Positions 24,332 through 33,464 of a stretch of 37,515 nucleotides of DNA are shown here, in pieces. The stretch lies in assembly GCA_903894155.1 (NCBI GenBank), contig CAITPF010000343.1:1-37515 (forward strand), in the 5' to 3' direction. A program made the translations under genes and the position numbers. The notes under the pieces are model-generated. The model searched no databases. It saw only the letters and a program-made list of their open reading frames with translations, and was not told the DNA's origin. Position 1 is the stretch's first letter, and the number at the start of each line of letters is the position of its first letter. Source of the stretch: an uncultured beta proteobacterium. GTDB lineage: Bacteria > Pseudomonadota > Gammaproteobacteria > Burkholderiales > Burkholderiaceae_B.

Positions 24332-27205
24332 ATGTCTCTCGCTCCCGACACATCGCACGAATTCATCCCTCGCCACATCGGGCCTGGTGCCGCTGACCAG
24401 GCGACGATGCTGGCAACGATCGGCGCCGCATCGCTCGACGCGCTCATGGACGAGGTTGTCCCGGCCAGCATCCGCATGACCCGGCCGCTCAACCTCCCGG
24501 GCCCGCGCGCCGAGGCCGACGTGCTCAGCGAAATGAAGGCCATTGCCTCGGCCAACAAAGTCTTTCGCAACTACATCGGGCAGGGCTACTACGGCACGCA
24601 CACGCCCAACGTCATCCTGCGCAACATCCTGGAAAATCCCGCCTGGTACACGGCCTACACGCCCTACCAGCCTGAGATCTCGCAGGGACGTCTCGAGGCG
24701 ATCCTGAACTTCCAGACGATGATCGCCGACCTGACCGGGCTTGATATCGCGAATGCGTCATTGCTCGACGAGGGCACGGCGGCGGGCGAATCCATGACGC
24801 TCGCGCGTCGGGCGTCGACGGCGTCGAGCAAAGTGTTTTTCGTGTCGTCGCATTGCCATCCGCAGACGATCGAGGTTGTTCGCACTCGGGCAGACGGCCT
24901 GGATATCGAAGTCGTCGTCGGGGACGAGGCGCAGGGCGTGCCGGATTGTTTCGGTGTATTGCTGCAGTATCCCCATTCACTGGGCGGTGTGTCGGATTAC
25001 CGTTCGCTTGCCGAGCAGGTCCATGCCCGGGGCGGCATCGTGGCGTGTGCTACCGATCTGCTGGCGCTGGCGCTTTTGTCGCCGCCCGGGCAGTGGGGTG
25101 CCGACATCGCGATCGGCTCGGCGCAGCGCTTTGGCGTTCCGTTCGGGTTCGGGGGCCCTCACGCGGGTTTCATGTCCTGCAAGGATGCATTCAAGCGCAG
25201 CATGCCAGGCCGGCTCGTCGGCATATCCAGGGATGCGCAGGGCAACCCCGCTCTTCGGTTGGCGTTGCAGACACGCGAGCAGCACATTCGCCGGGAAAAG
25301 GCGACGTCCAACATCTGCACGGCACAAGTCCTCCTGGCCGTGATGGCCAGCATGTATGCGTTGTGGCATGGTCCCGCAGGCATTGCCGCGATTGCGCGGC
25401 GCGTCCACCAATCGACCGCGGCGCTGCGCGACGCGCTGGTTGCCGCCGGCGTCAGCGTTGTCAATACAACGTACTTCGACACGTTGCTGATGAACACCGG
25501 CGCGCTGACGTCGCAGGTGATCCAGGGCGCACGCCACGCGGCGATCAATTTGCGTCAGGTCGATGGCGCGCATGTGGCAGTTTCGCTCGATGAAACGGTG
25601 ACACCTGAAGACGTGCAGGCGCTGCTGGCGGTGTTCGCCAACGCGCTCGCGCATCCCGTGCCGGCGCTCGCGTGGGGCGACGCCAACGCCTCCGGTTTGC
25701 CGGGGATCCCCCAGGGCGTGCATCGAACGAGTCCAATCCTTGCGCACCCGATCTTTTCCACCATTCAATCCGAAACCGACATGCTGCGCTACCTGCGCAA
25801 GCTGGCGGACAAGGATCTCGCGCTTGACCGGACGATGATTCCGCTGGGATCGTGCACGATGAAGTTGAACGCCACGGCGGAGATGATTCCGGTGACCTGG
25901 CCCGAGTTCGCGTGCATTCACCCGTTCGCCCCCAGGGAGCAGGTACGTGGCTATCACGACCTGATCGAGCGCCTTTCGCGCGATCTATGCGAAATCACGG
26001 GCTACGATGCGATCAGCCTGCAGCCCAATTCGGGTGCGCAGGGGGAGTACGCCGGTTTGCTGGCGATCCGCGCCTACCATCGCGCAAACAGCCAACACCA
26101 GCGCAATATTTGTCTGATCCCGTCGTCCGCACATGGAACCAATCCGGCCTCGGCCAATATGGTCGGCATGCAGGTCGTGGTCGTGGCGTCGGATGCACAG
26201 GGGAACGTTGATCTTTCCGATCTTCGCGCGAAAATCGCGCAGGCGGGCGATCGCCTTGCCGCGCTGATGGTCACTTATCCCTCGACCCATGGAGTCTTCG
26301 AGGAATCGATCACCGGCATCTGCGACATGATCCATGCCGCTGGTGGCCAGGTTTACATGGACGGTGCCAATATGAACGCCATGGTGGGCATTGCCCAGCC
26401 TGGCAAGTTCGGTTCAGATGTTTCGCACCTGAATCTTCACAAGACCTTCTGCATCCCGCATGGCGGCGGCGGCCCGGGGGTTGGCCCGGTCGCGGTGCGT
26501 GCGCATCTCGCGCCGTTCCTGCCGGGAGTCGTGTCGGAGCACGGCACACTCGATGCATCCGTGCCGGTTGGCCCCGTCTCGGCGGCGCCATTCGGCTCGG
26601 CAAGCATTCTGCCGATTCCGTTTGTCTATATCGCGCTGATGGGGGCGCAAGGGTTGCGTCGCGCAACGGAGGTTGCGATTCTCAACGCCAACTATGTCGC
26701 CCGCAGGCTGGAGGCCTACTACCCTGTGCTGTATACGGGTCGCAGCGGCCGCGTTGCCCACGAGTGCATCCTCGACCTGCGCCCGATCAAGGACGTCTCC
26801 GGGATTTCCGCCGAGGACATCGCAAAGCGCCTGATGGACTACGGTTTTCACGCGCCGACGATGAGCTTCCCTGTGGCAGGCACGCTCATGGTCGAGCCGA
26901 CCGAATCCGAAAGCCTTGCTGAACTTGATCGCTTCATTGACGCGATGATCGCCATACGCGAAGAGGTCGCGCAGATCGAACGCGGTGAGCGCGACCGGGA
27001 GGACAACGTGCTGAAAAACGCGCCCCATACGGCGCAAGTGCTGCTGGCCGAAGAGTGGCACCACGATTATCCACGCCAGCAGGCGGCTTACCCGGTCGCG
27101 CTCCTGCGCGACAACAAGTACTGGCCGCCGGTCGGGCGCGTGGACAACGCCTGGGGCGATCGCAATCTGGTTTGCGCGTGCCTGCCGATCGAAGCGTACA
27201 CGTGA
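24332..27205 (+). CDS. gcvP: Glycine dehydrogenase (decarboxylating), P protein
   Basis: GcvP is the PLP enzyme that decarboxylates glycine and loads the aminomethyl group onto GcvH. The protein has 957 residues, the usual length of the fused single-chain form (about 950). The N-terminal half contains RHIGPG and [13 protein letters not shown]. The C-terminal half contains [23 protein letters not shown] and the PLP lysine Lys704 in [17 protein letters not shown]. It starts nine bases after the gcvH stop. The L protein (lipoamide dehydrogenase) is not in the window and is usually supplied from elsewhere. Confidence 0.98.
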   Translation: MSLAPDTSHEFIPRHIGPGAADQATMLATIGAASLDALMDEVVPASIRMTRPLNLPGPRAEADVLSEMKAIASANKVFRNYIGQGYYGTHTPNVILRNILENPAWYTAYTPYQPEISQGRLEAILNFQTMIADLTGLDIANASLLDEGTAAGESMTLARRASTASSKVFFVSSHCHPQTIEVVRTRADGLDIEVVVGDEAQGVPDCFGVLLQYPHSLGGVSDYRSLAEQVHARGGIVACATDLLALALLSPPGQWGADIAIGSAQRFGVPFGFGGPHAGFMSCKDAFKRSMPGRLVGISRDAQGNPALRLALQTREQHIRREKATSNICTAQVLLAVMASMYALWHGPAGIAAIARRVHQSTAALRDALVAAGVSVVNTTYFDTLLMNTGALTSQVIQGARHAAINLRQVDGAHVAVSLDETVTPEDVQALLAVFANALAHPVPALAWGDANASGLPGIPQGVHRTSPILAHPIFSTIQSETDMLRYLRKLADKDLALDRTMIPLGSCTMKLNATAEMIPVTWPEFACIHPFAPREQVRGYHDLIERLSRDLCEITGYDAISLQPNSGAQGEYAGLLAIRAYHRANSQHQRNICLIPSSAHGTNPASANMVGMQVVVVASDAQGNVDLSDLRAKIAQAGDRLAALMVTYPSTHGVFEESITGICDMIHAAGGQVYMDGANMNAMVGIAQPGKFGSDVSHLNLHKTFCIPHGGGGPGVGPVAVRAHLAPFLPGVVSEHGTLDASVPVGPVSAAPFGSASILPIPFVYIALMGAQGLRRATEVAILNANYVARRLEAYYPVLYTGRSGRVAHECILDLRPIKDVSGISAEDIAKRLMDYGFHAPTMSFPVAGTLMVEPTESESLAELDRFIDAMIAIREEVAQIERGERDREDNVLKNAPHTAQVLLAEEWHHDYPRQQAAYPVALLRDNKYWPPVGRVDNAWGDRNLVCACLPIEAYT

Positions 27206-27234
27206 CCAGGGGCGGGTAGCGCCTGCGGGGCCGC

Positions 27235-29130
27235 TTACTGCGGGGGAGCGTCGAGTTCCCTGGCGAACTCGCTAACTGCCTTGAGGAAGGACGCGACCAG
27301 CTCCGCCGCGGCGTCCTTGCCCATCCCGCCATAGGTGTTGATGTCCGACTCAAGGGCCGGAGCGCCTTCGCGGTTTGTGGAAGCGCGTGCGAAGCGCGTG
27401 CGTGCATTCCAGTCGGTGATGACCTTTGCAGCGGATGGCTTGTTCGACGCGAATTGCGCGCGCAGCACGACATCTTCGCAGGTGGCATCATTGCCGCAGC
27501 CGACGAAACTGATTTCGATCATTGACGCGCCGGAGTTGCCGGGAGCGACTACGAGCAACGGATCACCCTGGTCATCGCGTTTTTCCTTGAACGCGTAGCC
27601 GGCTTCGCTCAGGATTGCAGCCAGCGCCGATGGCGCGAGGTGCCGCATCGCGGCAGTCTCGTCCGGGCTGTCCTGCACGGTCGCAGGTTCGTCCGTGTAC
27701 CAACCCGTTGGGACGACGTTGCCAATTCCGGCGAGTAGTGCTTCGTTCGTCAGGGTCTGGCCGTTGAGTTTGAAATTCTGACCATCGAAGCGCAGACGGG
27801 TGATCATCGTGTTGCCGTCAAGTTTTCCGAGCTTCAACTTATCGACCATCTGGATCAACCCCCGCACTTCACGCTCCGCGCGTTGCCGCGCCAGCGTTCG
27901 GCTCGGCGTTCCCTGCTGCAGCAGATCAGTCCATAGCGTGGCCACCATCGGGCGCGAGATCGTCAAGGTCGCCTCGAGCGTCTGGATGGGATTGCCAGCC
28001 AGCCCGATGCCACTGGAATGAAGTGCAGTGCGAGTCAGCCCTGCATTGACTTCCAGTTTGCTTTCGCCGCTCGGGGCCCGCCACACGATTGGCCCGACGC
28101 GGATTCCCGGGTTGTTCGGCAACAGCGCCGCCATTGCCTGCCAGAATTGCTTGATGTCCGATTGTGAAACCAGCGTCGCGTCGGGTTCGCCTGAAATCAG
28201 GCGTACGACCAACCCATGGTAGAGACCGACAAGCGCGATCGCCGCTTGTCCGCCAAATCGTTCGAATCCAACCACCGAGCGCAGGGATCCCCAGTTGTTG
28301 TCGTTGACCGCGATGGATCCCGCGTCGTGCCGGAATTCGCCGGACACGAGCGAACCCGTCTCGTTGATCGCGACGCGCGAATCCAGTTGGCGAAGCACGA
28401 TCTTGGGGATGTCAGGCGAAGTGATCGTGGCGCTTTCGACAGTGACGCCGCTCTTGCCGACCGCCACGGTGAATGCGCCGCGCGCGGTGTCGGTAAATCC
28501 GTGCAGGCCCTTGAGCTGGACACTGGTCTTGTCGTTGGTCGCGCCGAGGTTCGTGAGCGCGATGTCGGCTCGCGTGAACGAGATCTGCGGACCGAGCTGC
28601 GCTTTGAACTTGCCGCCGCCAAGCGTGAGACGCACGGCACCGCTCGCGATCTCCATGGGGGCGAGTGTCCAGTCCAGCGTCGAAGTGCGGTCAAAATGCA
28701 CGCGGATCGTTCCTTCAAGCGCAGCGCGGTTCGGCGCCAGGCGCAGCGATTGCTCTGTGAATGGAGTCGACGCAAGCGTTGTGCTGACTGCGGCCAGATC
28801 GGTTTGCAGGCTTGCGGAGCTCAATAAGTCGGGTAGCGGCCCGTGCTGAACTTCACTGACGAAGAGTATTTCCGGGTTGACACTGCTTTCTGAAATGCCG
28901 GTGAGTTCGAGCGCGTAGATGGCCCGCGTGGAGAACACCCCGCGATCATAGCGACGCTGCACGAGGCGCGCATGATCCGGCCAGGTGGAGGCGAGGCGCG
29001 TATTGACCGCGTCGATGGCCCCGTTGGCCTCGATTTCGATGCGGCGCCCGACGTACCAGCTCGCGCCGGCGTAGCCGGCAAGAATCAGGATGACCGCGCC
29101 CGTGACCGCGATCCGCAGTTTGTTCTTCAT
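27235..29130 (-). CDS. DUF945 (YdgA-like) family protein
   Basis: A 631-residue protein with one N-terminal membrane helix (LRIAVTGAVILILAGYAGAS) and then a long periplasmic domain. The opening SWYVGRRIEIEANGAIDAVN and RYDRGVFSTRA are typical of the DUF945/YdgA family, whose function is poorly known; it is somewhat longer than the roughly 500 residues I expect for YdgA. The body is rich in beta-type, alternating hydrophobic sequence. A C-terminal part (about residues 480-580) has two Cys in SFVGCGNDATCED. Its ATG overlaps the folA stop (ATGA), so it is translated with the folate genes. It is convergent with gcvP. Confidence 0.8.
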   Translation of the reverse strand: MKNKLRIAVTGAVILILAGYAGASWYVGRRIEIEANGAIDAVNTRLASTWPDHARLVQRRYDRGVFSTRAIYALELTGISESSVNPEILFVSEVQHGPLPDLLSSASLQTDLAAVSTTLASTPFTEQSLRLAPNRAALEGTIRVHFDRTSTLDWTLAPMEIASGAVRLTLGGGKFKAQLGPQISFTRADIALTNLGATNDKTSVQLKGLHGFTDTARGAFTVAVGKSGVTVESATITSPDIPKIVLRQLDSRVAINETGSLVSGEFRHDAGSIAVNDNNWGSLRSVVGFERFGGQAAIALVGLYHGLVVRLISGEPDATLVSQSDIKQFWQAMAALLPNNPGIRVGPIVWRAPSGESKLEVNAGLTRTALHSSGIGLAGNPIQTLEATLTISRPMVATLWTDLLQQGTPSRTLARQRAEREVRGLIQMVDKLKLGKLDGNTMITRLRFDGQNFKLNGQTLTNEALLAGIGNVVPTGWYTDEPATVQDSPDETAAMRHLAPSALAAILSEAGYAFKEKRDDQGDPLLVVAPGNSGASMIEISFVGCGNDATCEDVVLRAQFASNKPSAAKVITDWNARTRFARASTNREGAPALESDINTYGGMGKDAAAELVASFLKAVSEFARELDAPPQ

Positions 29131-29642
29131 GGTTTAACCGTGCCTTCCCGGGGCATCGACGCGATGCGGCGTCGATAATGGACCAGATCATAGGGTAGAC
29201 CGTTTTCGACCGGCTGTGGCTGGCGATGGATTTCGATCCAGTCCGCCGGATCGATCGGATCGAAGAACGCATCGCCGTCGACATCGGCGCGGATCTCGGT
29301 TGCCACGATGCTGTCAGCCAAAGGAAGCGCCTGGCGGTAAAGCTGGGCGCCACCAATCACAAAGGCGCGTGGCTGGTCGCTGACAAGTGCCAGCGCCTGC
29401 GGTAGGCTCTGGACGAACTCTGCTCCCGGCGCTGCGCGGGATCGGTCGGTCGAGACGACGATGTTACGCCGGCCCGGAAGCGCGCGGCCCAGGGAATCCC
29501 AGGTCTTGCGCCCCATGATGATCGGGCAGCCCATCGTCGTGCGCCTGAAGTGTGCCATATCCCCGGGCAGTTTCCAGGGCAGGGCATTACCCCGGCCGAT
29601 GCTGCGGTTCTGCGCGTAGGCGACGATCAGGCTAAGTTCCAT
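29127..29642 (-). CDS. folA: Dihydrofolate reductase
   Basis: This enzyme reduces dihydrofolate to tetrahydrofolate with NADPH and is the target of trimethoprim. The protein has 171 residues. It shows LIVAYAQNRSIGRGNALPWKLPGDMAHFR with the catalytic acid Asp28, then PIIMGRKTWDSLGRALPGRRNIV and FVIGGAQLYRQAL. It sits between thyA (26 bases upstream) and the DUF945 gene (4-base overlap). ThyA generates dihydrofolate, so the pairing makes metabolic sense. Confidence 0.98.
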   Translation of the reverse strand: MELSLIVAYAQNRSIGRGNALPWKLPGDMAHFRRTTMGCPIIMGRKTWDSLGRALPGRRNIVVSTDRSRAAPGAEFVQSLPQALALVSDQPRAFVIGGAQLYRQALPLADSIVATEIRADVDGDAFFDPIDPADWIEIHRQPQPVENGLPYDLVHYRRRIASMPREGTVKP

Positions 29643-29668
29643 GGTCTTTTGGCTCGCATCGCGTCGGG

Positions 29669-30463
29669 CTAGACCGCGACCGGCGCCTTGATATGCGGGT
29701 GATGCTGGTAATCGTGAATCACGAAGTCGTCGTATTCGTAATCGAACAGGGTCGGGGGGCGTCGCCTGATCTCCAGCGTGGGATAGGGGTGAGGCGCGCG
29801 CGACAATTGTTGCTCGACCTGCTCAAAGTGATTGCTGTAGAGGTGACAGTCGCCGCCTGTCCAGATGAAGTCGCCCACCGCAAGGTCGCATTGCTGTGCG
29901 ACCATGTGGGTGAGCAGTGCGTAGCTTGCGATGTTGAAGGGCACGCCGAGGAAGATGTCCGCGCTGCGCTGGTAGAGCTGGCAGGAGAGCTTTCCATCGG
30001 CGACGTAGAACTGGAAGAATGCATGGCAGGGCGGCAGTGCCATGTTGCGGATTTCTCCGACATTCCAGGCCGAGACGATCATGCGACGCGAATCCGGCGT
30101 ATTGCGGATCTGCTCCAGGACCTGGGAGATCTGGTCGATGCTGCGACCGTCCGGCGTAGGCCAGGAGCGCCACTGCACTCCATAGACTGGTCCGAGATCG
30201 CCGTCTTCGCGTGCCCACTCGTTCCAGATCGTGACGCCACGCTCCTGAAGCCATCGCACGTTCGAATCGCCGCGCAGAAACCAGAGCAACTCCACAAAGA
30301 TGCTGCGCGTATGTAGTTTCTTGGTGGTAACCAGCGGAAAGCCTTCCTGCAGGTTGAAGCGCATCTGGTGGCCAAACACCGAGCGCGTGCCGGTGCCGGT
30401 GCGATCCGGCTTGTCGATGCCCGTCGTGTAGACGTGGCGCATGAAGGTTTCGTACTGGTTCAT
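29669..30463 (-). CDS. thyA: Thymidylate synthase
   Basis: This enzyme makes dTMP from dUMP, using methylene-tetrahydrofolate as carbon donor and reductant. The protein has 264 residues, the same as the E. coli enzyme. The catalytic Cys146 lies in [36 protein letters not shown] (folate and phosphate contacts), [20 protein letters not shown] and the C-terminal PHIKAPVAV are present. It follows the OsmC-like gene by 13 bases and precedes folA. The glycine cleavage operon that converges on this cluster supplies its folate cofactor. Confidence 0.98.
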   Translation of the reverse strand: MNQYETFMRHVYTTGIDKPDRTGTGTRSVFGHQMRFNLQEGFPLVTTKKLHTRSIFVELLWFLRGDSNVRWLQERGVTIWNEWAREDGDLGPVYGVQWRSWPTPDGRSIDQISQVLEQIRNTPDSRRMIVSAWNVGEIRNMALPPCHAFFQFYVADGKLSCQLYQRSADIFLGVPFNIASYALLTHMVAQQCDLAVGDFIWTGGDCHLYSNHFEQVEQQLSRAPHPYPTLEIRRRPPTLFDYEYDDFVIHDYQHHPHIKAPVAV

Positions 30464-30476
30464 AGCGTCGGGCCGG

Positions 30477-30923
30477 TCAGACAGGCACAGCCTGCGCCGC
30501 GCCGCCTTCGACGATCCTGACCGACCAGTCGATCTTCGCGGTGTGCGAAAGCATCGCCGTGGCCGAGCAGTACTTTTCGTGGGAAAGGTGGATCGCGCGC
30601 TCGACTGCGGCCAGAGGGAGGTTGTGGCCGGTCACGGTGAATGCGAAGTGGATGCTCGTGAAGACTTTCGGATCGGTTTCGGCGCGCTCGGCCCTGAGGG
30701 CTACCGAGCAGCCGCTGACGGCATGGCGCCCGCGTTTGAGGATCAGCACGACATCGTACGCGGTGCAACCGCCCGTGCCGACCAGGATCATCTCCATGGG
30801 GCGCGGCGCAAGGTTGTTGCCGCCACCGTCGGGTGCGCCGTCCATGGCCGCGATGTGGCCGGTGCCAGTTTGCGCGACGAAAAGCATGCCGTCGGGGCCG
30901 CCCCAGTCAATTCTGCATTCCAT
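30477..30923 (-). CDS. OsmC-family protein
   Basis: A 148-residue OsmC/Ohr-superfamily protein, YhfA-like in overall pattern. The two conserved cysteines of the family are Cys53 in [15 protein letters not shown] and Cys119 in [12 protein letters not shown]. Members are thiol peroxidases or stress proteins that often act on organic hydroperoxides. The start ATG at 30923 has AGGG at a good distance; the longer open frame is antisense to coq7 and is rejected. It is the first gene of the OsmC-thyA-folA-DUF945 run and diverges from coq7. Confidence 0.88.
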   Translation of the reverse strand: MECRIDWGGPDGMLFVAQTGTGHIAAMDGAPDGGGNNLAPRPMEMILVGTGGCTAYDVVLILKRGRHAVSGCSVALRAERAETDPKVFTSIHFAFTVTGHNLPLAAVERAIHLSHEKYCSATAMLSHTAKIDWSVRIVEGGAAQAVPV

Positions 30924-31113
30924 ACCTGATCCCTCGGGTTCAAAGCAGGAATCATAAACCGTTTGGCTGCTGCGGGGATGCCCGGCCCACGCGGCAGCGA
31001 GCGTCTCCCGGCCCGACGGGCGGGGTAGAATCGCGGCGTGGCCTTTCGCAAAGGCACCGCGCAAAAACTCACTAGAAGGCGCATCGCCCTGCAGGCGGTG
31101 CGACATAAGGGCT

Positions 31114-31803
31114 ATGTCAAAGCACACCAATCCCGCCGGGACGGGGCATCCCGGCATACGGCGCCAGCAAGGCTGGCTTGATCCCGTGATCGCAGAAATC
31201 GACATCGCCTTGCAGGTGCTGGGCGGTGGCGTGACTGCGGGAAGGCCGAATCCTGCCGGTCCCCGCGGCCCCGAGGAGTCCGACCTTGGCGACGACACCC
31301 AGAAGCAGCACGCTGCCGGCCTGATGCGCGTCAACCATGTCGGAGAAATCTGCGCCCAGGCGCTCTATCGTGGCCAGGCCTCGGTGTGCAAGGATCCGCA
31401 AACCGTTGGGTTGCTGCAACACGCGGCACGCGAGGAGGTCGATCATCTCGCCTGGTGTAGCCAGCGGCTGACTGAACTGAGCAGCCGGCCGAGTCTGCTC
31501 AACCCGCTTTGGTACGCGGGGGCTTTCACGCTAGGGATGATCGCCGGCAGGGCAGGTGTCGGGCCGAACCTCGGCTTCATGGCCGAAACTGAACGCCAGG
31601 TGGAGGCGCACCTGGATGATCATCTGCAGCGGCTGCCGCTTGGGGATGATCGGTCGCGTCGGATCGTCGAACAGATGAAGCAGGACGAGATCGGGCATCG
31701 GATCACCGCCGAGACGCACGGCGCTACGCCGATGCCGCTGCCCGTGCGAGGCCTGATGAAGCTGATGTCCAAGGTCATGACGACCACGGCTTACAAGATC
31801 TGA
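31114..31803 (+). CDS. coq7: Ubiquinone biosynthesis hydroxylase Coq7 (di-iron)
   Basis: Coq7 hydroxylates 2-polyprenyl-3-methyl-6-methoxy-1,4-benzoquinol in the last ring hydroxylation of ubiquinone synthesis. The protein has 229 residues. Di-iron ligands are visible: Glu78 in VNHVGEICAQALYRGQA, Glu108 and His111 in EEVDH, a Glu of ETE followed by VEAHLDDH, and Glu192/His195 in DEIGH. An N-terminal extension of about 45 residues is of low complexity. Many betaproteobacteria use Coq7 where enterobacteria use UbiF. A possible -10 (TAGAAT, 31026-31031) precedes it. Confidence 0.95.
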   Translation: MSKHTNPAGTGHPGIRRQQGWLDPVIAEIDIALQVLGGGVTAGRPNPAGPRGPEESDLGDDTQKQHAAGLMRVNHVGEICAQALYRGQASVCKDPQTVGLLQHAAREEVDHLAWCSQRLTELSSRPSLLNPLWYAGAFTLGMIAGRAGVGPNLGFMAETERQVEAHLDDHLQRLPLGDDRSRRIVEQMKQDEIGHRITAETHGATPMPLPVRGLMKLMSKVMTTTAYKI

Positions 31804-31804
31804 G

Positions 31805-31832
31805 ATGTTGTTGCGATGCACAAAAACAACAT
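31805..31832. repeat. Inverted repeat just after coq7
   Basis: ATGTTGTT (31805-31812) is perfectly complementary to AACAACAT (31825-31832) across a 12-base loop. No T-run follows, so this does not look like a terminator. It overlaps one of the two TGCAC-containing near-repeats described separately. Confidence 0.5.
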
Positions 31833-31884
31833 TCGCACCTTGTAAGGACTGGAAACATTAAAGATCTTGCATTGCACAAAAAAC
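31811..31884. promoter_or_regulatory. Two near-identical TGCAC sites (possible operators)
   Basis: TTGCGATGCACAAAAAC at 31811-31827 and TTGCATTGCACAAAAAAC at 31867-31884 are near-copies 56 bases apart. The second overlaps the -35 box of the promoter for the candidate RNA, so a bound protein could repress it. TGC...GCA sites of this kind resemble those of PhaR/PhbF-type regulators of polyhydroxybutyrate genes in betaproteobacteria, but the match is loose. Confidence 0.4.
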
Positions 31885-31895
31885 TGCTTTAAGAT
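31867..31895 (+). promoter_or_regulatory. Sigma-70-like promoter for the candidate regulatory RNA
   Basis: TTGCAT (31867-31872) and TAAGAT (31890-31895) are separated by an ideal 17 bases. The predicted start is near 31902. The only complete transcription unit it could drive is the non-coding stretch ending in the strong terminator at 32037-32069. Confidence 0.6.
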
Positions 31896-31901
31896 TCTTT
31901 T

Positions 31902-32069
31902 CATGGATGTTTGATTTCGGTTGCGGGTGAGGTAACCCCCCCTGCAAATACCGGTCAGGTGTGGTGAAAGCCCCTGCGGTATCCGGTGATCAGCTTGCCA
32001 AGGTTGTCTCCTCCACCCTCCTCCTTTGGTGGATTTAGCCCAAGACCGTAAGGTCTTGGGCTCTTTTTT
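31902..32069 (+). ncRNA. Candidate small RNA or leader with an anti-Shine-Dalgarno loop
   Basis: About 168 nt from a predicted start to a strong intrinsic terminator, with no plausible open reading frame. Several hairpins can be drawn. TACCG and CAGG (31949-31959) pair with CCTG and CGGTA (31973-31981). TCCACC (32012-32017) pairs with GGTGGA (32028-32033) around the 10-base loop CTCCTCCTTT. The loop contains CCTCCTTT, equal to the 3' anti-Shine-Dalgarno of 16S rRNA, and the flank ACCCTCC (32015-32021) is the exact complement of GGAGGGT at the wbpO ribosome-binding site (32166-32172). It could be a free small RNA acting on mRNAs with strong Shine-Dalgarno sites, or a terminated leader of wbpO. 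I do not recognise it as 6S, 4.5S or a known riboswitch. Confidence 0.6.
32037..32069 (+). terminator. Strong intrinsic terminator
   Basis: An 11-bp perfect stem, AGCCCAAGACC (32037-32047) with GGTCTTGGGCT (32052-32062), has the loop GTAA and is followed by CTTTTTT. It is the clearest intrinsic terminator in the window. It lies more than 230 bases after coq7, hence the case for a separate RNA. Confidence 0.92.
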
Positions 32070-32123
32070 GCCCGTAGTCAACGCAAATTGGGAAACGATT
32101 GCTTAGGAGCCGATTCCGGTCGG

Positions 32124-32129
32124 TACAAT
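32124..32129 (+). promoter_or_regulatory. Possible -10 box of wbpO
   Basis: TACAAT lies 47 bases before the chosen wbpO start. The best upstream hexamer, TTGCTT (32099-32104), is 19 bases away, which is longer than ideal. If it is real, wbpO has its own start downstream of the terminator. Confidence 0.4.
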
Positions 32130-32175
32130 CCCGAGGGCACGGTCGTTCCCAAAGCTTTCCCCGTTGGAGGGTATC

Positions 32176-33450
32176 TTGCAGATTCAGGATGTGAAGCTCG
32201 CAGTTGTTGGTCTTGGCTATGTCGGGTTGCCGCTCGCCGTGGAGTTCGGCAAGAAGCGCCCCGTGATTGGCTTCGATATCAACCGCGCCCGCATCACAGA
32301 GCTCACGGGCGGCCATGATCACACGCTTGAGGTGACGCCCGCCGAGCTTGCCGACGCATCCGGGCTGCGCTTCACCGCCGAGCGCGGGGATTTGCGCGAA
32401 GCGAACGTGTTCATCGTGACTGTCCCGACGCCAATCGACGCGTACAAGCGGCCAGACCTGACCCCGTTGATCAAGGCGAGCGAGACGATCGGCGCGGCGC
32501 TCAAGCGCGGCGACATCGTGATCTACGAATCCACGGTCTATCCCGGCGCCACCGAGGAAGATTGCGTGCCCGTGCTCGAGCGCGTGTCCGGCCTGAAGTT
32601 CAACCAGGATTTCTTCGCGGGCTACAGTCCGGAGCGCATCAACCCGGGCGATAAAGAGCACCGTGTCAGCACGATCCGCAAGGTCACCTCGGGCTCGACC
32701 CCGGCAATCGCCGACCTGGTCGACGAACTTTACCGCCAGATCATCGTGGCCGGCACGCACAAGGCACCCAGCATTCGCGTGGCCGAGGCTGCCAAGGTGA
32801 TCGAGAACACCCAGCGCGATGTCAACATCGCCCTGATCAACGAGCTGGCGCTCATTTTCAACCGCCTGGGCATCGATACCGAAGAAGTCCTGAAAGCGGC
32901 CGGCACGAAGTGGAACTTCCTGCCGTTTCGTCCTGGCCTGGTCGGCGGGCATTGCATCGGCGTCGATCCGTACTACCTCACGCACAAGGCACAATCCATC
33001 GGCTACCACCCCGAGATTATCCTTGCCGGGCGCAGGCTGAACGACGCCATGGGCACCTATGTCGTGTCGCAGCTCATCAAGGCCATGACGCGCCAGGATA
33101 TCCACGTGCAGGGCGCCCGCGCCCTGGTGATGGGGCTGACCTTCAAGGAAAACTGCCCGGATTTGCGCAACACGCGCGTGGTCGACATCGTGTCGGAACT
33201 CAGGGAATACAACGTCGAGGTCGATGTCTACGATCCCTGGGTCGATCCGCAAGAGGCGATGGACGAATACGGCATACGGCCGGTTTCCGAGGTCCACCCG
33301 GGGCAATACGACGCGATCGTGCTCGCGGTGGCGCATGGCGAGTTCGCCCGGATGGGAAGCGCGGCAATCCACGCGCTTGGCAAGCCCCAGCACGTTCTGT
33401 ATGACCTTAAGTACCTGTTCCCCGCCGATCAGACCGATCTGCGCCTCTGA
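32176..33450 (+). CDS. wbpO: UDP-N-acetylhexosamine 6-dehydrogenase (WbpO/TviB type)
   Basis: An NAD-dependent nucleotide-sugar dehydrogenase that oxidises UDP-GalNAc (or UDP-GlcNAc) at C6 to the uronic acid for surface polysaccharide. The protein has 424 residues. The Rossmann motif is GLGYVG (residues 12-17), with [29 protein letters not shown] and the catalytic Cys260 in [14 protein letters not shown]. The C-terminal domain has [17 protein letters not shown] chose the TTG at 32176 because GGAGGG ends four bases before it; the frame is open from another TTG at 32164, which contains this site. The pairing with a WbpP-like epimerase gives the UDP-GalNAcA assignment, rather than UDP-glucose dehydrogenase. 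Confidence 0.9.
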   Translation: MQIQDVKLAVVGLGYVGLPLAVEFGKKRPVIGFDINRARITELTGGHDHTLEVTPAELADASGLRFTAERGDLREANVFIVTVPTPIDAYKRPDLTPLIKASETIGAALKRGDIVIYESTVYPGATEEDCVPVLERVSGLKFNQDFFAGYSPERINPGDKEHRVSTIRKVTSGSTPAIADLVDELYRQIIVAGTHKAPSIRVAEAAKVIENTQRDVNIALINELALIFNRLGIDTEEVLKAAGTKWNFLPFRPGLVGGHCIGVDPYYLTHKAQSIGYHPEIILAGRRLNDAMGTYVVSQLIKAMTRQDIHVQGARALVMGLTFKENCPDLRNTRVVDIVSELREYNVEVDVYDPWVDPQEAMDEYGIRPVSEVHPGQYDAIVLAVAHGEFARMGSAAIHALGKPQHVLYDLKYLFPADQTDLRL

Positions 33451-33464
33451 CCGGATAGCTGCAC

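Noticed and set aside
31805-31832. Terminator of coq7
   Set aside because: The stem is perfect, but it is AT-rich and not followed by a T-run on either strand.
31902-32069. 6S RNA, 4.5S SRP RNA or a cobalamin-type riboswitch
   Set aside because: The conserved cores of these RNAs are not visible: there is no closing long stem of 6S, no GGAAGGAAGCAGCC-like SRP loop and no B12 box. The following gene also does not fit a cobalamin switch.
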